This document shows positions 58,034-64,000 of a stretch of DNA of 64,000 nucleotides, one piece after another. The position numbers and the translations under genes are program-made. Positions within the stretch are counted from its first letter, which is position 1. Every line of letters begins with the position of its first letter. The notes below the pieces were generated by a model. The model did no database searches. It was not told the DNA's origin and worked only from the letters and a program-made list of their open reading frames with translations. This stretch comes from SABI01 sp028532915 (GTDB taxonomy: Bacteria > Spirochaetota > Spirochaetia > Sphaerochaetales > Sphaerochaetaceae), in the NCBI GenBank assembly GCA_963677225.1, contig OY781923.1, positions 372,001 through 436,000 of the forward strand, written 5' to 3'.

Positions 58034-59055
58034 TGAAGGATCAGGATGCTTTGATTGGTGTCGGGATACGGGGAACCGGTCAGGTAGCAATTCAACATGT
58101 GAAAGCTATACAGAATAACGGGCACACATGTGTTCGGGCAGTCTGCGGGCGTGATGAGCAGCGGACAAAGGCCTTTATTGCTGCATATGCACCTGAAGCT
58201 GTGTGGTATACCGACTATGAGAAAATGCTTGCGGATGAGCAGGTAGGGATGGTCAGTGAATGCATGCCCAATTATCTGCATGCCAAAGAAGCAATTATGG
58301 CACTTCAGGCAGATAAACATGTGATACTGGAAAAACCGGCGGGTATCAACCGCCAAGAGAGCGAAGAGTTGGCTGAGGCTGCGCGAAAGTCGAAAAGGAA
58401 GAGTGTCGTAAGCTTTGTTTTACGCTGGCATCCAATGATAGAAAATATCAAGACGATGCTCGATAAAAAGAGTATCGGAGATGTGTACTATGCTGAGGCC
58501 GATTACTGGCATGGAATATCACCTACTTTCAGCAGTTATCAGTGGATCAGAAAGCAGCAGTTTGCTGGTGGAGCCATGATCACCGGAGGATCTCACGCAG
58601 TTGATATTCTCCGATACCTTCATGGTGAGGTCGCTGAGGTTTCGGCTTTCAGTGTCAAAAAAAGGACCGACTTCGATTATCCGACGACATACATTGCCTC
58701 TCTTTCATTCTGTGACGGATCTGTGGGTAAGGTCTCAGCTTCTCTGGACGGTCTGAGTTTTCCGTATCAGTTCAACCTTGATCTGCTGGGAGCTAAGGGC
58801 GCGATTCGCGATAACCGGTTCTATGCAGGCGAGCTCTTTTCCCATCAGTCAGACTGGATGAGCATGACCTGTGAGACCCCGAACTCCGGTAAGGTTTCTC
58901 ATCATCCTTTCCAGAATGAGATCGATAATATGGTCGATGCGATATTGAACGATACAACCAGCAGATGTACAATCGAAGATGCCTGTTCAACGATGAGCGT
59001 GGCTTATGCAATAACCGAATCTGCCTTGAAAAATGGAGCGATAGTAAAGGTATGA
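58030..59055 (+). CDS. Gfo/Idh/MocA-family oxidoreductase, first of two
   Basis: A 341-residue NAD(P)-dependent oxidoreductase. The N-terminal Rossmann domain opens IGVGIRGTGQVAIQHVKAI, then VSECMPNYLHAKEAIMA and HVILEKPAGINRQES near residue 100 with the E-K-P signature. The C-terminal domain has GGAMITGGSHAVDILRYLHG near 178 with the conserved D and H region. GGAG precedes ATG 58030. Family members oxidise sugars, inositols, amino sugars or lactones. It is coupled at ATGA to the creatininase-fold gene. Confidence 0.92.
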   Translation: MMKDQDALIGVGIRGTGQVAIQHVKAIQNNGHTCVRAVCGRDEQRTKAFIAAYAPEAVWYTDYEKMLADEQVGMVSECMPNYLHAKEAIMALQADKHVILEKPAGINRQESEELAEAARKSKRKSVVSFVLRWHPMIENIKTMLDKKSIGDVYYAEADYWHGISPTFSSYQWIRKQQFAGGAMITGGSHAVDILRYLHGEVAEVSAFSVKKRTDFDYPTTYIASLSFCDGSVGKVSASLDGLSFPYQFNLDLLGAKGAIRDNRFYAGELFSHQSDWMSMTCETPNSGKVSHHPFQNEIDNMVDAILNDTTSRCTIEDACSTMSVAYAITESALKNGAIVKV

Positions 59056-59816
59056 GTTTGAATACGGATTATGATATCACTCATATGCCATCGTATCGAT
59101 TCTCTGATGAAGTTAAGAGTCTCATGATTCCGGTTGCATCAATCGAGATTCTCGGCCGGGAAGGTCCTCTTGGAGCTGATTATCTGGTTGCACAGAAGAT
59201 AGTTCCTCTCGTTGCCGAACGCACTTGTATCCACTATACTCCAACTGTTCCCTTCGGTGATACGCAACAGCTGCCGACAGGGGGCGGAACGGTCCATATC
59301 CCTTCTGAGATACTTTCACAGTATTACGGATCGATTGCCCGTTCATACAAAAATCACAGCTCAATCAGGCATCTGTTCTTTTTCACTTTCCATTCTCTCA
59401 ATCTTTTTGCCGTTGATCTATCTGCACGCGACCTTTCCGAAAAACAGTTCAGGATAAGCTCGATCGACTGGTGGAAGTGCGTCTCAAGCGTTGCAGGAAA
59501 CCTGCTTGATGACAAAAAATATGGAACGGGGCATGGGGGGGAGATGATCATGAGTGTCATGTCGTATCTGTTCCCCGAATATATCGATATACATATTCGG
59601 GGTGACAGAAGGCTCAAAGAAGGTTTTGATTACTATGTATCGCATCTTCCGCGCTCTGCTTCTGCAGTTCAGACTTACGGCGATTTCAGCGACTATTGTG
59701 AAGACAGCTGCTGGGGATCACTGGATGGAGTGTCTGAGGAAAAAGGAAAGCTTCTTGTTGAAAGAGCAGTTGAAACCATCAGTGAACAGATAGTGACTGC
59801 CTTGCAAGTCTTGTAA
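59052..59816 (+). CDS. creatininase-fold protein
   Basis: A 254-residue protein of the creatininase/mycofactocin-MftE-like amidohydrolase fold. The family N-terminal motif is altered: IPVASIEILGREGPLGADYL near residue 25 keeps glutamate and aspartate but lacks the usual EQHGPHLP histidine. The later motifs FFFTFHSLNLFAVDL and YGTGHGGEMIMSVMS near residue 160 keep the GHGGE ligand cluster. It overlaps the oxidoreductase gene by four bases at ATGA; AAAGGT precedes the start. Members hydrolyse cyclic amides or formamides; with changed metal ligands its activity is uncertain. The upstream in-frame start at 58965 is rejected as overlapping the previous gene by 90 bases. Confidence 0.8.
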   Translation: MSLNTDYDITHMPSYRFSDEVKSLMIPVASIEILGREGPLGADYLVAQKIVPLVAERTCIHYTPTVPFGDTQQLPTGGGTVHIPSEILSQYYGSIARSYKNHSSIRHLFFFTFHSLNLFAVDLSARDLSEKQFRISSIDWWKCVSSVAGNLLDDKKYGTGHGGEMIMSVMSYLFPEYIDIHIRGDRRLKEGFDYYVSHLPRSASAVQTYGDFSDYCEDSCWGSLDGVSEEKGKLLVERAVETISEQIVTALQVL

Positions 59817-59838
59817 AACATTATAGGAAGGAGTGTGT

Positions 59839-60894
59839 ATGACTCATCATGGTATAGGTATTATTGGGGTCGGCATGATCGCAACAATGCATGCGAAGGC
59901 GATAGATTCAATAGAGAATGCGAAAGTTGTCGCTTGTTTTGATATCAGCAAGGAGAGGGTCGATCATTTTGCATCGGCTTATGACTGTATCGGGTATACG
60001 GATCTTGATGAATTCCTGAACGATCAAAATATTACCATTGTAAATATCTGTACCCCTTCAGGATTACATCGCGACAGTGCAGTAAAAGCCGCGGCTGCGA
60101 AAAAACATCTCATCATCGAAAAACCGCTGGAAATCACTGTTGAAAGATGTGATGAGATCATTGAAGCTGCAAGGAGCAATAATGTCGTGTTGTCTGGGAT
60201 TTTCCCTTCACGTTTTCATGAGGTCTCCATCCAGATTAAACAGGCAATAGAAAAGGAACGGCTGGGTAAGATAGTCCTTGGAGATGCCTATGTGAAATGG
60301 TACAGATCACAGCAATATTATGATTCAAGTCCATGGAAAGGAACCTGGGCTCTGGATGGCGGCGGTGCCTTGATGAACCAGAGTATCCACGCGGTAGACC
60401 TCCTTCAGTGGTTTATGGGACCAGTGAAAAGTGTTACGGCTGTGAGCAGGACCCTGACCCATACAGGAATAGAAGTTGAAGATACTGCCGTTGCAATTCT
60501 CAATTTTGCAAATGGAGCGATGGGAGTGATTGAAGGAACGACCTCAGCCTATCCGGGCTTCTTCAAGAAGATAGAGATATCGGGAGATAAAGGTTCGATC
60601 GTGATGGAAGAAGAAGATCTTGCTTTATGGAAGTTTGAAGAAGAAACTGAAGCTGATGAGCAGATCCGAAAAGAGTTTTCCTCGAAAACGAAGACCGGAG
60701 GAGGTGCTTCTGATCCGGCAGCAATAGGATATATTGGTCATAAAAAGCAGATTGCCAACGTTCTTGATGCAATCGAGAATAACAGTGAGCTGCTCATTGA
60801 CGGCCATGAAGCCCGAAAAGCTGTGGAGATCATAGAGGCTATCTATAAAAGTTCCAAAGAGGGGAGAACCATCGATCTTCCACTTCAGAGCTGA
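59839..60894 (+). CDS. Gfo/Idh/MocA-family oxidoreductase, second of two
   Basis: A 351-residue oxidoreductase: GIGIIGVGMIATMHAKAIDS (Rossmann GxGxxA), VNICTPSGLHRDSAVKAAAA, HLIIEKPLEITVERCDEII near residue 95 with the E-K-P signature, and GGGALMNQSIHAVDLLQWFM near 178. AAGGAG precedes ATG 59839, preferred to GTG 59833. It is distinct from the 58030 protein, so two oxidation or redox-isomerisation steps are expected in the pathway. Last gene of the ROK-controlled operon. Confidence 0.93.
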   Translation: MTHHGIGIIGVGMIATMHAKAIDSIENAKVVACFDISKERVDHFASAYDCIGYTDLDEFLNDQNITIVNICTPSGLHRDSAVKAAAAKKHLIIEKPLEITVERCDEIIEAARSNNVVLSGIFPSRFHEVSIQIKQAIEKERLGKIVLGDAYVKWYRSQQYYDSSPWKGTWALDGGGALMNQSIHAVDLLQWFMGPVKSVTAVSRTLTHTGIEVEDTAVAILNFANGAMGVIEGTTSAYPGFFKKIEISGDKGSIVMEEEDLALWKFEEETEADEQIRKEFSSKTKTGGGASDPAAIGYIGHKKQIANVLDAIENNSELLIDGHEARKAVEIIEAIYKSSKEGRTIDLPLQS

Positions 60895-60903
60895 TATCGC
60901 TTA

Positions 60904-60933
60904 TTGACAAATAACACCTCTTTTCACTAGTGT
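60904..60933 (+). promoter_or_regulatory. promoter of the MerR-family gene
   Basis: TTGACA (60904-60909) and TAGTGT (60928-60933) with an 18-base spacer. CACTAGTG (60925-60932) is a palindrome over the -10 box. The start codon at 60940 is six bases past the -10 box. Slightly long spacers are usual for MerR-controlled promoters. Confidence 0.6.
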
Positions 60934-60939
60934 CTTGAT

Positions 60940-61701
60940 ATGAGAGAGTATTTTACCGTAGGACAGCTGAGTTCGATCTTCAATATAAACGTGCAGACTC
61001 TTCACTACTACGATTCGATCGGGCTTCTCTCTCCGAGCAAACGGGATGCTTCCACAGGCTGTCGTCTGTACAAGTTCGATCAGGTATACAAACTCACTAC
61101 GATAAAATATCAGCAGAAGCTTGGAAAATCTCTGAAGCAGATCAGGGAGTATCTTGATTCTACCGATATCAACGACACGTTGAGCGATCTGGAGGCTCAG
61201 TCGACTATCGTTCATGAAAGGATTCAGGAGCTTTTGAATGTCGAGAAGATCATCAATGAGAAAGTCTCTTTCATCCGTCAGAAATTCGAGGAGATGGGTA
61301 AAGCCGACCCTGATTCCATCGAGATCACCCATTATGAGGAGCGTCCTTTCATCAGTGCCGAAGGGGAGGAGTTTCAGTTCGGAAACGACTACTTCTACGT
61401 CTATCCCACTGTCGTCTTCCATGAAGGGGACCGCAAATATTTCGGAGTATACGTCCCGGAAGGATTCAAGGAAGAACACCCTCTGGCAGAACTTGACCAC
61501 ATACCAGCCGGAGATTACTACTGTACCTACCATCTGGGAACCTATGAGACGATCTTCGATACCTTCGCCCATGTGAGAGAGATTGCAGCACAGAACGGGC
61601 ATACTCTTGCCGAACGGACGGTAAGCTTCAACATCATCGACCAGTTCGTGGAACCCGACTGTACAAAGTATCTGACGCAGGTTCAGATCAGAATCGTATG
61701 A
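60940..61701 (+). CDS. MerR-family transcription regulator with GyrI-like effector domain
   Basis: A 253-residue BmrR/BltR-like regulator. The MerR winged helix is at the very start (YFTVGQLSSIFNINVQTLHY, YDSIGLLSPSKRD), followed by a dimerisation helix (LNVEKIINEKVSFIRQKFEE) and a C-terminal GyrI/Rob-type ligand domain (FISAEGEEFQFGNDYFYVYP, FGVYVPEGFKEEHPLAEL, PAGDYYCTYHLGTYETIFD). No ribosome site precedes the ATG, which lies at the predicted transcription start. Such regulators sense small hydrophobic or cationic compounds. Neighbours do not show a target other than its own promoter. Confidence 0.92.
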   Translation: MREYFTVGQLSSIFNINVQTLHYYDSIGLLSPSKRDASTGCRLYKFDQVYKLTTIKYQQKLGKSLKQIREYLDSTDINDTLSDLEAQSTIVHERIQELLNVEKIINEKVSFIRQKFEEMGKADPDSIEITHYEERPFISAEGEEFQFGNDYFYVYPTVVFHEGDRKYFGVYVPEGFKEEHPLAELDHIPAGDYYCTYHLGTYETIFDTFAHVREIAAQNGHTLAERTVSFNIIDQFVEPDCTKYLTQVQIRIV

Positions 61702-61705
61702 TGAA

Positions 61706-61731
61706 ACAAGGACCGCTGGGGCGGCCCTTGT
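61706..61731. terminator. hairpin between convergent genes
   Basis: ACAAGGACCGC and GCGGCCCTTGT pair over 11 positions with one mismatch and a TGGG loop, between the MerR gene and the convergent TIM-barrel gene. Lacks a clean T-run, so moderate strength. Confidence 0.65.
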
Positions 61732-61745
61732 GTTGAATGATTTTC

Positions 61746-62720
61746 TTATTTGAAGAACGTCTGCCGGAGCCATCTCTGACTCTTTACGGCATCTCCGGCG
61801 GTGACAAGCTCTCTGATCTGATCCATCACTTCGTCGCTCATACGCTCTTCGATCATCTGGAGGAACTCGACACTCTCTCTCAGAGCACCCTGTCCGTCTT
61901 CTCTGTAGGGATACTGATCCATTGACAGCCATCCGTCGTAGCCTGTCTCTTTCAGCCAGAAGAGGGTTTCTACATACATCGGGAAATGTACGGCCCCGAC
62001 GATCATGTCATCGTCCCAGGCTCCGTAGTTATCATTGAAGTGCATGTGGAACAGTTTCTTTCCGTACTGCTGCAGGATGACCACCGATTCTGCGATATTC
62101 TCGCCGGCAACGAGGGCGTGTCCCGTGTCTATAGTGACTCCGACGTTGGGAAGACCAATCTCTTTTGCCATCAAAAGCGTATCACTTGCACGTGCCATGA
62201 ACGAGAAGTTTCTCGGTTCTTTTGGTTTGTATTCGAGTGAGAAGCGGATATCGGGAGCGCTTTTTGCCAGTGTGGTGAGATTCTCTTTCAGATAGTTTCT
62301 CTCATTGACCAGATGGGACTGAAGGATGTAGTCATACCCGTCCTGTCCCGGCCAGATGTTGAGAGTGGGACAGTTGAGTTTTCTTGCCATGTCGATGCAT
62401 TCGAAGGTGTAATCGAGAGCCTGCTTTCTGGTATCGGGATCTTTGGCGGAGAGGCTTCCTTTTCCCCATCGTTTCTGGCTGAAATGATCGGGAATGATCG
62501 ATGAACATTCGAGGCCGTATTTCGATAAGGTTTCACCGATCTTATCGACATTCTCCATCGAAACATCCCATGTTCCGACCAGTTCCACACCTTTGACCGC
62601 AGATATCTGTGATGCCTGTTCTATCAGTGTCTCTTTTGGAAGTTCTTCCTTGTATCCTGATGATAGAAAACGGTCACAGGTGTTTCCGAGGTTTCCCAGA
62701 ATTATTGAATATTTGCTCAT
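61746..62720 (-). CDS. TIM-barrel sugar isomerase/epimerase
   Basis: A 324-residue xylose-isomerase-like barrel, transcribed after the LacI gene at 62742. Metal ligand regions: glutamate in RFSLEYKPKEPRNFS near residue 160, aspartate in VGVTIDTGHALVAGEN near 195, histidine in LFHMHFNDNYGAWDD near 228 and aspartate or glutamate in GWLSMDQYPYRED near 268. The N-terminal part SKYSIILGNLGNTCDRFLSS resembles L-rhamnose-isomerase-like members. GAAAGGAG-type sequence precedes the ATG at 62720. Likely isomerises a free or phosphorylated sugar; substrate unknown. Confidence 0.88.
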   Translation of the reverse strand: MSKYSIILGNLGNTCDRFLSSGYKEELPKETLIEQASQISAVKGVELVGTWDVSMENVDKIGETLSKYGLECSSIIPDHFSQKRWGKGSLSAKDPDTRKQALDYTFECIDMARKLNCPTLNIWPGQDGYDYILQSHLVNERNYLKENLTTLAKSAPDIRFSLEYKPKEPRNFSFMARASDTLLMAKEIGLPNVGVTIDTGHALVAGENIAESVVILQQYGKKLFHMHFNDNYGAWDDDMIVGAVHFPMYVETLFWLKETGYDGWLSMDQYPYREDGQGALRESVEFLQMIEERMSDEVMDQIRELVTAGDAVKSQRWLRQTFFK

Positions 62721-62741
62721 ATGCTTTCTCCTTTTATATGA

Positions 62742-63758
62742 TTATCGTCGGGTGACACTGTCACGTTTCATCAGCTGACCGCTGATGAGCGTGACGGTGG
62801 GATTATTCTCTTTTTTCTGGCAGATCTTCTCGATGAGCTTTTCTGCCGCAGTTTTGCCGATCTGGGAGTTAGGGATTTTGACGGTACTCAGATGAGGTTC
62901 CATCATTATCGACATCGGAAGATTGTCGAATCCGACTATCGAGATATCTTCGGGAACTTTGATGCCCTGTTCTTTCAATGCCTTGATCACACCGAAGGCG
63001 GCTACATCGTTGTAGCAGAACAGACCCTCAGGCAGCGCCCTTCCTGAATGAAGGAATGCCTTCATTCCCTCATATGCACCCTGGAATCCGGGTTTGACTC
63101 GTATGAGGGATTCCTCATCGAAAGGAAGGGCGGCACGTTCTGCGGCATGAATGAAACCTCTTTCTCTCATGAGGATATTTCCCGAGGGGATGGAGGATGT
63201 AACCATGAAAATGGTGCGGTGGTTGAGATCCTTCAGATATTCTACGATCTTATACACTACGCTGATGTTCGACATATTCACATAATCACAGGGGATCTCA
63301 TCGAAATAGGTATCCATCACAATATAGGGAGAACTGAGAATATTGAGCTGTTCGATCTGCGAGGGATCGAGTTCGGTTCCCAATACGATGATTCCTGCAG
63401 GCTGTCTTTTTTTCATCGTCTCGATGAAAAGCTGAGGATTTTCCATATGGTAATCGAGGATCTCGAACGAATAATCACTTTGCTGTACGACTGAATTTAT
63501 ACCGTCGATATAATCGATGATGAATGGATTCTGATCGCTGTTGAGAAGCAGTCCGTGTCTGTACAGCCGTGCGAATATGATGGTCCCTTTGTTGGGAACG
63601 GGGACGATTCTGTCACTGGGGATCCTGTAGTTCTGCTGATGAGCTATTTCGATGATCTTCCTGCGGGTTGCGAGGCTTATCCCCTTGTGTCCGTTCAGTG
63701 CTAAAGAGACTGTCGTCTTGGAGACTCCCGCGATCTCTGCTATTTCTTTGATACCCAT
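62742..63758 (-). CDS. LacI-family transcription regulator (second)
   Basis: A 338-residue regulator with LacI helix-turn-helix (GIKEIAEIAGVSKTTVSLAL, residues 2-21) and binding-protein-like effector domain (GIIVLGTELDPSQIEQL, PYIVMDTYFDEIP, GLFCYNDVAAFGVIKAL, ISIVGFDNLPMSIMMEPHLS). It is first in a minus-strand pair with the TIM-barrel gene. ATG 63758 has no ribosome site and lies six bases after the -10 box, so the mRNA may be leaderless. It probably controls its own operon in response to a sugar. Confidence 0.93.
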   Translation of the reverse strand: MGIKEIAEIAGVSKTTVSLALNGHKGISLATRRKIIEIAHQQNYRIPSDRIVPVPNKGTIIFARLYRHGLLLNSDQNPFIIDYIDGINSVVQQSDYSFEILDYHMENPQLFIETMKKRQPAGIIVLGTELDPSQIEQLNILSSPYIVMDTYFDEIPCDYVNMSNISVVYKIVEYLKDLNHRTIFMVTSSIPSGNILMRERGFIHAAERAALPFDEESLIRVKPGFQGAYEGMKAFLHSGRALPEGLFCYNDVAAFGVIKALKEQGIKVPEDISIVGFDNLPMSIMMEPHLSTVKIPNSQIGKTAAEKLIEKICQKKENNPTVTLISGQLMKRDSVTRR

Positions 63759-63764
63759 ATGTTC

Positions 63765-63793
63765 AGCATAAATCGAGAGTCGGCTCCTGTCAA
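63765..63793 (-). promoter_or_regulatory. promoter of the second LacI gene
   Basis: On the minus strand TTGACA (63793-63788) and TATGCT (63770-63765) are 17 bases apart. GAACAT then separates the -10 box from the ATG, so transcription should begin at the start codon. Confidence 0.7.
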
Positions 63794-63850
63794 ATAATAA
63801 AATTTACTAAATTAATTTAATAGTGAAGGAATAACTCTCATTATCTGGTG

Positions 63851-63920
63851 AAAAGGGTAAAGAGGTGCAGTAGGTCTCCTCTTGATGAGTGCCTTTTTAC
63901 CCTATTCATAAGGGTTTTTC
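63851..63920 (+). promoter_or_regulatory. possible switching hairpins at the window end
   Basis: Three segments can pair in two exclusive ways: AAGGGTAAA (63853-63861) with TTTTTACCCT (63894-63903), or ACCCTATTCATAAGGGT (63899-63915) as a hairpin followed by TTTT. The second form looks like a terminator. This would suit an attenuator for a rightward gene beyond the window, but no promoter or gene is seen. Confidence 0.35.
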
Positions 63921-64000
63921 CGACAAGAAGATAAAGTATATGAAAAAAAGTAATTTTCCTCTTGAACCTCTAGTAACTAGATACAATAAAGTGTCTTTCA

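Noticed and set aside
60901..61932. Minus-strand open frame of 343 codons opposite the MerR gene
   Set aside because: It covers the clear MerR gene and the end of the TIM-barrel gene in another frame, with no domain and no ribosome site.
1..64000. CRISPR array, insertion sequence, prophage or integrase, rRNA or tRNA genes
   Set aside because: No regularly spaced repeats, transposase or integrase motifs, or structural RNA sequences were recognised. Long repeats are limited to operator pairs and one 17-bp direct repeat.

Overview
The window looks like a stretch of a spirochaete chromosome, probably a free-living or gut, saccharolytic, Sphaerochaeta- or Treponema-like organism. The main support is that all five ABC or TTT substrate-binding proteins end their signal peptide in an A/G-rich turn followed at once by an acidic cluster (for example AGQTEA, AQGGKESEPE, ATGTEEVQGTEE, ANGESEQTG, AAGEVEGSTDQE), a habit of spirochaete exported binding proteins. 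Split transketolases and TctABC/ABC-rich carbohydrate gene sets also fit. This is inference; no rRNA or tRNA gene was seen that could settle taxonomy.

The window is a dense catabolic island with 63 genes or gene remnants and twelve transcription regulators. Left to right: (1) 1-2153, minus strand: a frameshifted D-2-hydroxyacid dehydrogenase cut by the window edge and an M24-fold protein lacking most metal ligands. (2) 2309-8050: RbsBAC-type sugar ABC transporter, a class I mannose-6-phosphate-isomerase-like cupin enzyme and a LacI regulator. (3) 8215-14196: FadR-type GntR regulator with twin operators, split transketolase, MalEFG-type transporter without its own ATPase, and a cupin-like protein. 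(4) 14201-25438: a murein-scavenging island (RpiR regulator, murQ, anmK, five-gene peptide transporter, dipeptide epimerase, acetyltransferase, serine hydrolase). (5) 25407-31866: GntR regulator and an operon of split transketolase, iron alcohol dehydrogenase, LarA-like protein and TIM-barrel isomerase. (6) 31911-37479: hexuronate / Entner-Doudoroff genes uxuA, eda and a frameshifted kdgK with GntR and IclR regulators, interrupted by a secreted protein of unknown role. (7) 37485-47872: a broken GntR paralog, a PrpR-type sigma-54 activator without a visible DNA-binding domain, TctCBA, an amidohydrolase, and a PdxA-like operon behind a sigma-54 promoter. (8) 47988-50848: nagA, GntR, nagB-like. 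(9) 50950-60894: a ROK-controlled regulon with a TIM-barrel enzyme, an enolase-superfamily enzyme, an NMT1/SsuABC-type importer with two permeases, two Gfo/Idh/MocA oxidoreductases and a creatininase-fold protein. (10) 60940-63758: MerR regulator, TIM-barrel isomerase and LacI regulator.

Regulatory sites are unusually readable. Operators were located for most regulators: a 24-bp palindrome (2221-2244), two ACTGGTTAACCAGT boxes (8146, 8180), a TTGTATAC-type family shared by two paralogous GntR proteins (26052, 26489, 38194, 38362), TTGTCAGACAA (47951), and two near-identical ROK boxes (50876, 53089). All five substrate-binding-protein genes are followed by a hairpin before the next transporter gene. 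Three regulator genes (ROK, MerR, second LacI) have a -10 box exactly six bases before the ATG, which suggests leaderless transcripts, and anmK is close to this.

The best candidates for undescribed biology are the sigma-54/PdxA operon with two tandem single-cysteine racemase-fold proteins and no DUF1537 kinase, and the ROK-controlled enolase/creatininase/oxidoreductase cluster with its twin-permease importer. Four genes carry one-base frame disruptions at short homopolymers, so assembly error should be excluded before any decay story is accepted.
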